A DNA stretch of 64,000 nucleotides from Symplocastrum torsivum CPER-KK1 (GTDB lineage Bacteria > Cyanobacteriota > Cyanobacteriia > Cyanobacteriales > Coleofasciculaceae). Made by a program: the position numbers and the translations under genes. Positions 1-7,590 of the stretch are shown one piece after another. Location: contig JAHHIF010000007.1 of NCBI GenBank assembly GCA_019358875.1, positions 124,001 through 188,000 on the forward strand, written 5' to 3'. Positions within the stretch are counted from its first letter, which is position 1; each line of letters starts with the position of its first letter. The notes under the pieces are model-generated. The model ran no database searches, was not told the origin of the DNA, and saw only the letters and a program-made list of their open reading frames with translations.

Positions 1-297
1 CTGTTCTAATGCTAGAAAGCATATCTCAGGTTTAACTTACTTATCTCGTATTCTTGCCCTGTCAAATGCAACTGACAGCTCTTTTTTTATTCCCCAACCG
101 TCAGTTACCTTCAAAACACAAAGGAAACTAATCATACCTGCTAATAGTACATAAGTACCATTATTTTGCATCTAGTGGCATCTATAGCAGTCGCCAAGAC
201 GACTCTTGACTCTCGCTTTCATACTGAAACCAAGTCCCGTCAATATGCATCCCCTCTACCGTCTGCCTTTTGTCATACTGCATCATTAATTAATTTC
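1..297. other. Left-edge spacer without a recognisable gene
   Basis: No convincing coding region, RNA gene or promoter is visible here. A 68-codon open frame on the plus strand beginning at 166 runs into the small repeat element at 298-394, shows no family resemblance and has no ribosome binding site, so it is not called as a gene. Confidence 0.5.
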
Positions 298-394
298 AGG
301 ACTTACGCAGAAAATCTAGTAGCAGGGTGCGTTAAAAAACACACCCTGCTACAGCTAGCGTTTAGCCTTTGATGAATAATTTTGCGTAAGTCCT
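298..394. mobile_element. MITE-like element with 12-bp terminal inverted repeats
   Basis: The ends are perfect inverted repeats: AGGACTTACGCA at 298-309 and TGCGTAAGTCCT at 383-394. Inside lies a second perfect hairpin with 11-bp arms (319-329 and 342-352) around a 12-nt loop. The element is 97 bp long with no coding capacity, which is the form of a miniature inverted-repeat transposable element. Its right end is 9 bp from the stop codon of the minus-strand GST gene, so the hairpin may also serve as its terminator. I see no clear target-site duplication. Confidence 0.7.
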
Positions 395-403
395 AAACCG
401 ACT

Positions 404-1204
404 CTAATCAATTTCAATTGATGTCGGTGCAGAACCACTACTTGGTGTGGTAGTAGAAGCTGTCAATGGCTTACGGTAATCAGCATAGATGCGATCGCGC
501 CAATCGAAAAATGTTTCGTAAAGAGTGCTATCGGCTAAACCAGGAATTCCCTTACCTTTAAGGGCTTCTGGCAAATCCAGGTAGGGGCCCGCAGGAAACT
601 TGAGTAGCATACTTAAGCCTGCTACCGCAAAATCAGCAAGGCAAGGGGTATCTGAAACCAGATAGGGACGATCTAAAAGCAGCAGACTCAAGGCTTCTAA
701 ATCTTGCTTCAGACCATCTTTTGCTTCTTTTATCGCCTCTCCACCAAACCCAACACCAGTACCCAAGAGGTCAAGAAGTTCTGGAGGAACAGCACCTACG
801 ACAGTCTTGAGGAAATCAGGCGCGGTATTGGGTAAAACTGAGGTGCGGAAGCTTGGATTTTGGCTTAATGCGCCAAACAACACCTTACGACTTTTAAGAC
901 CAATCGATTCATCTGCCCATTCTTCCATGAGCAAGCATAAGCCACGTTCTTTAGGATCTGTTGGGATTAAGGGTTTGTCTGGGTACTTGCGATCCAAATA
1001 CATTGCGATCGCGGTGGAGTCACTAATCACTGTACTTCCATCTTTGAGGACTGGTACTCGCCGTTGACCAGACAGTCGGAAGAGATCTAGCTGTCCTACT
1101 CCTGGGGTGACTTCAATTTTGCGATAAGCTAGCCCCTTGTAATCCAGGATTAGCCGTATTTTTTCAGAGTATTGCGACAGTTCAAATTGGTACAATTCCA
1201 ACAT
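404..1204 (-). CDS. Glutathione S-transferase family protein
   Basis: This 266-residue protein should be a cytosolic glutathione transferase or related thiol-conjugating enzyme. Residues 1-76 form the thioredoxin-like domain: the N-terminal SQYSEKIRLIL helix holds the usual Ser/Cys active-site region, RRVPVLKDG carries the cis-proline (Val50-Pro51), and SDSTAI (61-66) is the glutathione gamma-glutamyl binding turn. The rest is the all-helical C-terminal domain. The ATG at 1204 is preceded by GAGGAGA at good spacing. The last 20 residues are rich in Ser/Thr/Pro and look like a disordered tail. The gene stands alone; its substrate cannot be told from sequence. Confidence 0.88.
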   Translation of the reverse strand: MLELYQFELSQYSEKIRLILDYKGLAYRKIEVTPGVGQLDLFRLSGQRRVPVLKDGSTVISDSTAIAMYLDRKYPDKPLIPTDPKERGLCLLMEEWADESIGLKSRKVLFGALSQNPSFRTSVLPNTAPDFLKTVVGAVPPELLDLLGTGVGFGGEAIKEAKDGLKQDLEALSLLLLDRPYLVSDTPCLADFAVAGLSMLLKFPAGPYLDLPEALKGKGIPGLADSTLYETFFDWRDRIYADYRKPLTASTTTPSSGSAPTSIEID

Positions 1205-1475
1205 CTTACATCTCCTCGCCGTTTACTTGGGAAACACTGTTAATTTAACGTTTCCAGGTTGCTACTTGTTACCTTCTGATTCCTGAGTAGGGTTTTGCCC
1301 ATTCTACTCAAGAGACTGATTTAAGTTGATCATTAAATTTGCTAACTAACTTATGCACACTCAACAAAATTTCAGGTATTTCTAAATCTTAAAAATTAAA
1401 TTCATGGAAAATCCCCCATTGAAGAGATGGGGGAAAATACTTGAGCGATCAATTTAGGAAAGCTTTTGAAGCTGT

Positions 1476-1736
1476 TTAGGCGGCGCGTCTGGTTACTAAG
1501 CCCCAAATGAAGATAAGGATCAGGGCACCAATGACAGCAAAGAGGATACCAGGAATACTGAAAGCTCCTGATGTACTGATCCCTAGTAACGTGCTACCTA
1601 GCCAACCTCCAACTAGAGAACCTAAAATCCCTAAACCAATTGTTGCGAAGATACCGCCGCCTTGATTTCCTGGGTAAATAGCTTTAGCGATCGCACCAGC
1701 AATTAGACCTAAAATAACCCAAGCAATGATGTTCAT
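1476..1736 (-). CDS. GlsB/YeaQ/YmgE-family small membrane protein (copy 1)
   Basis: An 86-residue, almost entirely hydrophobic protein with about three membrane segments. It has the family signature GLIAGAIAKAIYPGNQGGG near the N terminus and a glycine-zipper middle (GLGILGSLVGGWLGS). The family is called transglycosylase-associated or GlsB/YeaQ/YmgE and is linked to general stress in other bacteria; the molecular function is unknown. The ATG is preceded by AAGGAGAG. A close paralogue lies immediately upstream at 1810-2082 with the same ending (GLVTRRAA), so the pair arose by tandem duplication. Confidence 0.85.
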   Translation of the reverse strand: MNIIAWVILGLIAGAIAKAIYPGNQGGGIFATIGLGILGSLVGGWLGSTLLGISTSGAFSIPGILFAVIGALILIFIWGLVTRRAA

Positions 1737-1809
1737 TTGGTTCTCTCCTTAACTTAGTTGATTAACGTTTTTTTCTCGTTTATGTTTAGAACAAAGCTTT
1801 TTGAGTGAT

Positions 1810-2082
1810 TTATGCAGCTCGTCTGGTTACTAAGCCCCAGATGAAGATAACGAGCATTGCACCTAGAACCGCAAAGATAATACCAGGTATCGATAAGGCT
1901 CCGGCTGAAGCGGCTGATGCTCCTCCTATACCTAGAGCGCTACCCAGCCAACCACCAAGTAAGGCACCGACAATACCAAGAGCCATCGTGGCAAGGATAC
2001 CGCCACCTTGGTTACCGGGATAAATGGCTTTGGCGATCGCACCTGCAATTAAACCTAAAATAATCCAAGCAATAATACCCAT
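1810..2082 (-). CDS. GlsB/YeaQ/YmgE-family small membrane protein (copy 2)
   Basis: A 90-residue paralogue of the protein at 1476-1736, with the same GAIAKAIYPGNQGGG segment and C-terminal GLVTRRAA. It differs by a short Ala/Ser/Gly insertion (GGASAASAG) in the middle. The ATG is preceded by a purine-rich AGGAAGAAG site. The two genes are separated by 73 bp and could be transcribed together from a promoter upstream of 2082. Function is unknown beyond the family's association with membrane stress. Confidence 0.85.
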   Translation of the reverse strand: MGIIAWIILGLIAGAIAKAIYPGNQGGGILATMALGIVGALLGGWLGSALGIGGASAASAGALSIPGIIFAVLGAMLVIFIWGLVTRRAA

Positions 2083-2463
2083 ATCTTCTTCTTCCTTTTT
2101 ATCAACGTTTTCTTTTCTCTTTATGCACCTAGAATATCAACGTTAAGAAGCTAGGCACCTCTATCAGAGGGAATAATCGAAAGGTAGAGAAATATTAGGT
2201 AGTTTTAAATCTTTTCTTACTAAAGAGGCAGAAGTTAATGAGCATTCGCTGCTCAATCAATCATTTAATCTTAATACTTTAGTACTATTGAGGCTTTATT
2301 TAAGAGGAAAAACTATTTCCTAATAATGCAAAATAAGGCAGTTCTGCACTTTGGTTCAGCTATTCCCCTTAAAAATCAAGAATATTGTCCCAGTCAGGAT
2401 TACTAGACTTAAGCAACATCATGCTGTTACAAGATATTTTGTAAAGTGTGACTGGAGTTTATT
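2083..2463. other. AT-rich intergenic region
   Basis: About 380 bp between the GlsB-like pair and the metallo-beta-lactamase-fold gene, both on the minus strand. It should hold the promoter of copy 2. I see no gene, strong hairpin or repeat in it. Confidence 0.4.
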
Positions 2464-3237
2464 TTAAGAGACCCGATGCAAGAGTTCTAAGTTGATCGGT
2501 TCTCCAGGTTGAGGGTCAATTACCTGGGTTTGCAGGTTGTGTAGAGCCAGTTGCGATCGCAATTCATCCACACTCCCAACAGTACGCAGCAAAGAATTCA
2601 CTAATCCTTCATACTTCACATCACCACCCGCTGCCGTTGGAAGAAATACTTGTGGTTCCAGCCATTGAGCGAGCTGCAAAGCCGTTTTACTGCCCTTAAT
2701 GATTGCTCCAGCTAGCGGCAACTCTAAACTCACCACAGGACTAATGACAACATCCACAGGTGCATATTTTTTTAACTCAGCCGGAGGAAAACCATGTGGT
2801 TCGTAATAGAGCGTTGTCGCGCTATCCAAATGCTTCAGGAGATAGCTGTTTTCTACCTGTAGTCCAATCGGTGCTCCTGGTAACGCTCGAATTTCAATTT
2901 GATTAGCTAGAGTGAATGTCTGACCAGGGCTAAGACTCGTTACTTGGGTATAGCCTAACTGTTCCACTACCTTAGCCGCGCTGGGAGAAGCAACAACAGG
3001 GATTGTCCGGTTTAGTTGCTCTAATGTGGGTCGGTGAGCATGGTCTTCTAAACCTTGAGAGAGAATAATCAAGTCAATCTTATCGGGTAGAGAAGCTAGT
3101 GGTTGCGATCGCTCACCTTTAAACAACCAACCCAAATTGCCAAAAACCAACGAACCAACTAGCCAAGGGTCAATCAGTATCCGTTGCAACCCCAGTTCAA
3201 CTAGCCAGCTATTTGCTCCGAAATAAGTTAGGTGCAT
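2464..3237 (-). CDS. Metallo-beta-lactamase-fold protein with a degenerate metal motif
   Basis: This 257-residue protein has the overall pattern of a UlaG-like metallo-beta-lactamase-fold hydrolase: an opening strand MHLTYFGANSWLVELG, LIDPWLVG, and a strand leading into the place where the HxHxDH motif normally sits. That place reads SQGLEDHAH, so the first two histidines are replaced by Gln and Leu while Asp-His is kept. A later histidine occurs in YYEPHGFPP. The fold is likely, but a normal two-metal site is doubtful and the substrate is unknown. It may be a modified hydrolase or a non-catalytic member. Confidence 0.7.
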   Translation of the reverse strand: MHLTYFGANSWLVELGLQRILIDPWLVGSLVFGNLGWLFKGERSQPLASLPDKIDLIILSQGLEDHAHRPTLEQLNRTIPVVASPSAAKVVEQLGYTQVTSLSPGQTFTLANQIEIRALPGAPIGLQVENSYLLKHLDSATTLYYEPHGFPPAELKKYAPVDVVISPVVSLELPLAGAIIKGSKTALQLAQWLEPQVFLPTAAGGDVKYEGLVNSLLRTVGSVDELRSQLALHNLQTQVIDPQPGEPINLELLHRVS

Positions 3238-3312
3238 GGACGTTTAATTATTAGATTTATTATTAAAAATTGTAAAAGAACTGATTAATAATTTTAGTTT
3301 AGGCAGACATCT

Positions 3313-4236
3313 ATGACGAAACAGCTAGTGCTAATGGATCACGATGGCGGTGTAGATGATTATCTAGCCCTACTGCTGCTGCTGACGATGGAACACATCC
3401 AGCCGATTGGTCTTGTTGTTACTCCTGCCGATTGCTACATCCAACCTGCTGTAAGCGTCACACGCAAGATTTTGGATTTGGTCGGGCGTTCAGACATCCC
3501 CGTTGCAGAGAGTACCGTGCGGGGTATCAATCCTTTTCCCACCCTCTACCGCCGCGATTCCTTTGTCGTTGATCATCTCCCCATCCTTAACGAACCCGAA
3601 GAGATTCAGACACCTGTGTTGACCCAATCCGGTCAAGAATTCATGGTGCGCGTACTACTTGAGGCACCTGAACCAGTAACATTACTCGTGACAGGTCCCT
3701 TGACAACCGTAGCGTCTGCCCTTGATCTAGCCAAGGGGATCGAAGCCAAAATCAAACAGATTATTTGGATGGGTGGTGCGATTAATGTTCCTGGCAACAT
3801 TGCTCCAGACATCGAGCCAGGTCAGGATGGTTCAGCAGAATGGAATGTTTACTGGGACCCTGTTGCTGCTTATCGGGTGTGGCAGACACAGATTCCAATT
3901 GTGCTGTGTCCCTTGGATATCACCAACACGGTGCCAGTAACAACAGAATTTGTCCGTCAACTAACAAAACAACGTCGATATCCTCTCTCAGATTTCGCAG
4001 GGCAATGTTATGCACTCGTGACAACGCAAGATTATTACTTCTGGGATGTTCTGGCTACCGCCTATTTAGCTCATCCAGAGTTTTATGAACTACGCGATTG
4101 GGAAACCGTAATTGTGACAAGCGGCAAGAGTCAGGGACAAACCAAAGTTAAGTCTGGCGGTAGAGTAATTCAAGCGATGAATAAGGTAAAGAAGGAACAA
4201 TACTATGCCTACATCTTGCAACAATGGGCACGCTAA
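3313..4236 (+). CDS. Nucleoside hydrolase (inosine-uridine preferring family)
   Basis: A 307-residue protein of the IUNH family, which cleaves the N-glycosidic bond of ribonucleosides to give base and ribose in salvage. The calcium-binding cluster is visible as DHDGGVDD (Asp9, Asp11, Asp15, Asp16), a variant of the usual DTDPGIDD. It is followed by VTGPLTTVASAL, IWMGGAINVPGN and AEWNVYWDPVAA, which hold further ribose and metal ligands. Length fits the family. It is divergent from the metallo-beta-lactamase-fold gene across a 75-bp AT-rich spacer that must hold both promoters. Nucleoside specificity cannot be read from sequence. Confidence 0.87.
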   Translation: MTKQLVLMDHDGGVDDYLALLLLLTMEHIQPIGLVVTPADCYIQPAVSVTRKILDLVGRSDIPVAESTVRGINPFPTLYRRDSFVVDHLPILNEPEEIQTPVLTQSGQEFMVRVLLEAPEPVTLLVTGPLTTVASALDLAKGIEAKIKQIIWMGGAINVPGNIAPDIEPGQDGSAEWNVYWDPVAAYRVWQTQIPIVLCPLDITNTVPVTTEFVRQLTKQRRYPLSDFAGQCYALVTTQDYYFWDVLATAYLAHPEFYELRDWETVIVTSGKSQGQTKVKSGGRVIQAMNKVKKEQYYAYILQQWAR

Positions 4237-4605
4237 TCAATGAATGTACAGCTTTTGGGACTCTACACTCTTGTGACAGAGCAGAAGGCATTTTGGTCAA
4301 ATCGCTCAGGAGAATTCTGAGAAATCTTTAGTTATTTTAATATTCGTAAATCTTTTTACTTAGAAATAAGTAAAATAGGTAAAAGTACTAATATGCTATC
4401 GTTTCTTTTCATACAGGGTCATCCAGCCAAGCCAAAGCAGATCCCCTTCTAGGGAAGACATCTAACACAAGCGCATTTTACCTAGTTCCTAACCTATATC
4501 CCTAAGAACTAGAACCAATTTATCTACAGTTATCTATAAAGGAAGCGACATCACCCGCCCCGCTTTCCTCCCATATTCCCTATAAGAAACTGGGTTTCTA
4601 GCGGG
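4237..4605. other. Intergenic region, probable promoter of the 4606 gene
   Basis: About 370 bp between two plus-strand genes, AT-rich from 4320 to 4400. I see no gene, no clear terminator and no convincing repeat. Confidence 0.35.
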
Positions 4606-5652
4606 ATGTTTTATATGACTCACCAATTAGCATCCGCCGTGTCCGCATCTCACTCTCCTGAGATTTCAGCCCGTCAGTCGTCAAAATCAAACGTGCATTC
4701 TCTTGCTGCTCTTTGGGCACGGAAATATTATGTTTCCGTTACAGGTATGGAGGAGCAGCCATCGATTGAAAAAGATGAAAATCTCAAAGAGGTTACATCT
4801 AAAGAAGGTCGAGAGCGCACGTCTGATAAGCTGAGGCAAAACTTAACGTTGGCTAGCGCTCAAGCTTGGTCTTTGACGGAAACGTTGCTCTCAGAAGAGA
4901 TTCGTCGTCACGGTATTGACCCAAACTTGATCAATCCCTTACAGATTGCTGCAGATACCCGTCACCTATTTCAAAAAGCTTTGGCGGCTTATTCAGAACA
5001 CACAACACCAAGACGCTTGTCTGTGGTTGTGAGTAAAGACTTTGGTCAGGTACGGCAAAAATATACAAGTGTTGACCGCCGTGCAATTGGCTTCGTCAGT
5101 ATGCAGTTCCACTACACAGGTCAGATGTTGCTGAAGTGGCTTTCCCCCGCAGAACAAGCGCTGTGGATACCTTACTTGAAGGTGATGGATGACCACATGT
5201 ATATGCCACTACAGGCGGCATACGAAGCTGCTGCGAACCATTCCTTTGATTCTCCAGCGCTAAGTGCCGTTCAGCATCTTCTACCTGTTAGTAGCAAAAT
5301 TGCTGTCTCGGTTTGTCAACAGATATGCCGTCAACATCCCAAATACGCAAGTTACAGTGGTCCTCTAAATAGCATCACCGTCAAGACAGCTAGCATTCGG
5401 GATGTTGAGATGTTTCAGGTTTATCTGTGCCTATGCGTGTTAGAGGATGATATTCACTCGGTGCAGCGAGAACTCTTTCCCTTATGCGTGATGCTATATC
5501 CTCGTCTGCGCGTGAGCTGGAGATTAGTGCAAGACATGATAAAAACTCTAGGTTGGGATATGCATGATCGTCTATCTCCAGACGATATGGCAGCCTTTAT
5601 ACCTTATCTGCGTACCTTGACAGAGATGTTTTCTAGTGATGTGTTCAAATAG
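4606..5652 (+). CDS. Conserved-looking helical protein of unknown function
   Basis: A 348-residue protein I do not recognise. Residues 1-90 are polar and probably disordered. From about residue 75 onward it is rich in amphipathic helices without membrane segments or a signal peptide, for example WLSPAEQALWIPYLKVMDDH and CVLEDDIHSVQRELFPL. Codon use matches the neighbours and HIP1-like sites are absent. An alternative start is the ATG at 4615, since neither has a clear ribosome binding site. It is a monocistronic gene convergent with the lipoprotein gene. A globular cyanobacterial protein is likely; function is unknown. Confidence 0.6.
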   Translation: MFYMTHQLASAVSASHSPEISARQSSKSNVHSLAALWARKYYVSVTGMEEQPSIEKDENLKEVTSKEGRERTSDKLRQNLTLASAQAWSLTETLLSEEIRRHGIDPNLINPLQIAADTRHLFQKALAAYSEHTTPRRLSVVVSKDFGQVRQKYTSVDRRAIGFVSMQFHYTGQMLLKWLSPAEQALWIPYLKVMDDHMYMPLQAAYEAAANHSFDSPALSAVQHLLPVSSKIAVSVCQQICRQHPKYASYSGPLNSITVKTASIRDVEMFQVYLCLCVLEDDIHSVQRELFPLCVMLYPRLRVSWRLVQDMIKTLGWDMHDRLSPDDMAAFIPYLRTLTEMFSSDVFK

Positions 5653-5811
5653 GCTCAAGTCGCATCAATCCCATATTCCGCCCTTCCAACTGTCACAGTC
5701 GATAATTTTGATAAGTAGAGGTCAAACGTAGCAGAAATTGAAGGGGTGCATTGTGGTGTCATCGGAAATTCGCGTTCAAACTTTAAACCACCTTGGAGTT
5801 AGGAAAACAAA

Positions 5812-5840
5812 AAAGCTGATGGCTGATAGCTGACAGCTTT
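5812..5840. terminator. Hairpin between convergent genes
   Basis: AAAGCTG at 5812-5818 pairs with CAGCTTT at 5834-5840 around a GCTGATA-type repeat. It sits between the end of the 4606 gene and the end of the minus-strand lipoprotein gene, so it could end transcription from both sides. Confidence 0.4.
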
Positions 5841-5849
5841 CTGCTTCTA

Positions 5850-6629
5850 TTAATTTGGCGAAGGAAGAGGACAGTTTTGTCTACAATAAACTTCAACAAA
5901 GCCGATAGATGCTGGTTTTTGGAAGTCTTTTGTTTCCTTTAATTCTGCTGTGGAGGAGGGATAATTTCCGGCAAATTGCTGTCCTTTCGGTGCCGCAACC
6001 CGAAAGGCGATCGCTTCTGAAGGGTCTTTGGCAAACTTGACGTATTCTCTCGACTCATTAACAGTGCTGTACGATAAGGTTGCCTCTCCGTAAACTGCCT
6101 CAGCTTGTGTGATTGGTGTTCCAGAACCAATGCCTTGAGCAGTTCGGTAGTTAGGATTATCTGTGACTAGCGCTTCAATGATATCGGAGTCACTTAAAGG
6201 TACTCCGGCTGGGTAAAGAATGTAATATTGCGCTTGCCCGGATTGGACAATAGCGATCGCATCAAAATCAACAATAAAGGGTGACTTTACCTGAAACTGC
6301 GCCTTCGTCCCCAATCGCTTTTTGAGTTCCCCGAACGTCATCCCTACCTTCGCTTCACCAATTCCCTCTGCTGAAATAAGCTTGGTTTGATTAGGTGCAG
6401 TTGAATTAGGGGCTGCTGCTGTTGTGCCCTGAGGCCTGTTGCTGCTAGTAGGGGCAGTCGCTACTGTTGGACTCTCAACTGGGGAAGAATTGGTAGTTTG
6501 GGGTGTAGTGGTAGTGACGGGTGGAGGAGATGTCTCTGGAGTTTGCGTTGAAGGACTCTTTGCCTCACCACAACCCACAAGCAAGAGCAACGCACTAATT
6601 GTAAGTTTGATTTTAAGTTGACTCATCAT
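5850..6629 (-). CDS. Predicted lipoprotein of unknown function
   Basis: The reading frame opens further upstream at 6695, but those 22 codons are translated heptamer repeat (GIGNWEL units). The real start is the ATG ATG at 6629, preceded by GGGAGAAG at the right spacing. From there the protein has a lipoprotein signal (LLLLVGCG, Cys lipidated), a roughly 60-residue Pro/Thr/Ser linker, and a C-terminal globular part starting with [22 protein letters not shown]. That phrase resembles secreted proteins with an 'IRVGMT' repeat type opening. Probably anchored in a membrane facing the periplasm. It lies downstream of rsmI, separated from it by the repeat array. Confidence 0.7.
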   Translation of the reverse strand: MMSQLKIKLTISALLLLVGCGEAKSPSTQTPETSPPPVTTTTPQTTNSSPVESPTVATAPTSSNRPQGTTAAAPNSTAPNQTKLISAEGIGEAKVGMTFGELKKRLGTKAQFQVKSPFIVDFDAIAIVQSGQAQYYILYPAGVPLSDSDIIEALVTDNPNYRTAQGIGSGTPITQAEAVYGEATLSYSTVNESREYVKFAKDPSEAIAFRVAAPKGQQFAGNYPSSTAELKETKDFQKPASIGFVEVYCRQNCPLPSPN

Positions 6630-6641
6630 TGGTTTTCTTCT

Positions 6642-6707
6642 CCCAATTCCCAATTCCCAATTCCCAATTCCCAATTCCCAATTCCCAATTCCCAATTCCC
6701 AATTCCC
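6642..6707. repeat. Heptanucleotide tandem repeat array (CCCAATT)n
   Basis: About nine and a half uninterrupted copies of the 7-bp unit CCCAATT fill the gap between rsmI and the lipoprotein gene. The array begins at the first base of the rsmI stop codon complement and ends 12 bp before the lipoprotein ATG. A second array of the same unit occurs at 49628-49702. Short tandem 7-bp repeats are typical of filamentous cyanobacteria. Confidence 0.95.
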
Positions 6708-7585
6708 TACTCCCCACTCTCATCTAAAGTATTCACTTCCGGTAGAGCCTGATCAGGAATCGCTAAAGCTAACTGATAGAGTTGACGCCGAGGAAGTTTG
6801 GTGAGTTGCGCTAACTGGCGCGATGCTTGCGATCTCGATACTCCTTGAGCAATTATCTGTTGCAACTCTGCTTTTAGAGCATCTTCTGATAGCACTGTTG
6901 TCACAACTTGAGCGCCCGTAACAACTAAAGTAAATTCTCCCTTGGGTTCACGCTGGGTATAGTGAGCGATCGCATCCTCAATTGTGCCTCGCCAGAACTC
7001 TTCATACAACTTCGTTAACTCTCGTGCCACAACGATCTGACGGTCTTTTCCCAAATGGTCTGCCAAATCTTGCAGACTCTTTCGTAAGCGATGAGGAGAT
7101 TCGTAAAAAACTAAAGTTCTAGATTCTGCTTCCAGAGATTCTAGACGTGTTCGCCGCTCTTGACCACTTGCAGGTAGAAAGCCTTCAAACACAAATCGGT
7201 CTGTTGGGAGTCCTGCGGCGCTGAGTGCGGTAATGGCAGCCGTAGCCCCAGGAATGGGTACAACTGTTATCCCGGCTTCATTACAAGCTTTAACTAACTC
7301 ATAGCCAGGGTCTGAGATTCCCGGTACTCCAGCATCCGTAACCAATGCGATCGCTTTTCCCTCATGCAGTTGACTGAGTAACTCTGGAAGACGTTGAACT
7401 CGATTGTGTTCGTGATAGCTCAACTGAGGTGTATGTATCTGAAAATGCTGCAATAGTTTTCCCGTATGGCGTGTATCTTCTGCTGCGATCGCATCTACCG
7501 ATTGCAAAATCCGTACCGCCCGAAAGGTCATATCTTCCAGGTTGCCAATCGGCGTTCCTACTACATAAAGCGTTCCTAGTTCCAT
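6707..7585 (-). CDS. rsmI: 16S rRNA (cytidine(1402)-2'-O)-methyltransferase RsmI
   Basis: A 292-residue SAM-dependent tetrapyrrole-methylase-fold enzyme that 2'-O-methylates C1402 in the decoding centre of 16S rRNA. Diagnostic motifs are [40 protein letters not shown] and [19 protein letters not shown]-terminal helix-turn-helix-like part ([20 protein letters not shown]) is usual for RsmI. The start is 5 bp downstream of the stop codon of the diguanylate cyclase gene, so the two are probably co-transcribed. The 3' end runs directly into the heptamer repeat. Confidence 0.95.
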   Translation of the reverse strand: MELGTLYVVGTPIGNLEDMTFRAVRILQSVDAIAAEDTRHTGKLLQHFQIHTPQLSYHEHNRVQRLPELLSQLHEGKAIALVTDAGVPGISDPGYELVKACNEAGITVVPIPGATAAITALSAAGLPTDRFVFEGFLPASGQERRTRLESLEAESRTLVFYESPHRLRKSLQDLADHLGKDRQIVVARELTKLYEEFWRGTIEDAIAHYTQREPKGEFTLVVTGAQVVTTVLSEDALKAELQQIIAQGVSRSQASRQLAQLTKLPRRQLYQLALAIPDQALPEVNTLDESGE

Positions 7586-7590
7586 GAAAA

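Noticed and set aside
166-372. 68-codon plus-strand frame at the left edge
   Set aside because: It runs into the MITE-like inverted repeats, has no ribosome binding site and no family resemblance.
6630-6695. Upstream extension of the lipoprotein reading frame (GIGNWEL units)
   Set aside because: It is translated heptamer repeat; the ATG at 6629 has a good binding site and gives a proper lipoprotein signal.
6642-6707. Heptamer arrays considered as a CRISPR array
   Set aside because: The units are directly adjacent 7-mers without spacers and there are no cas genes in the window.
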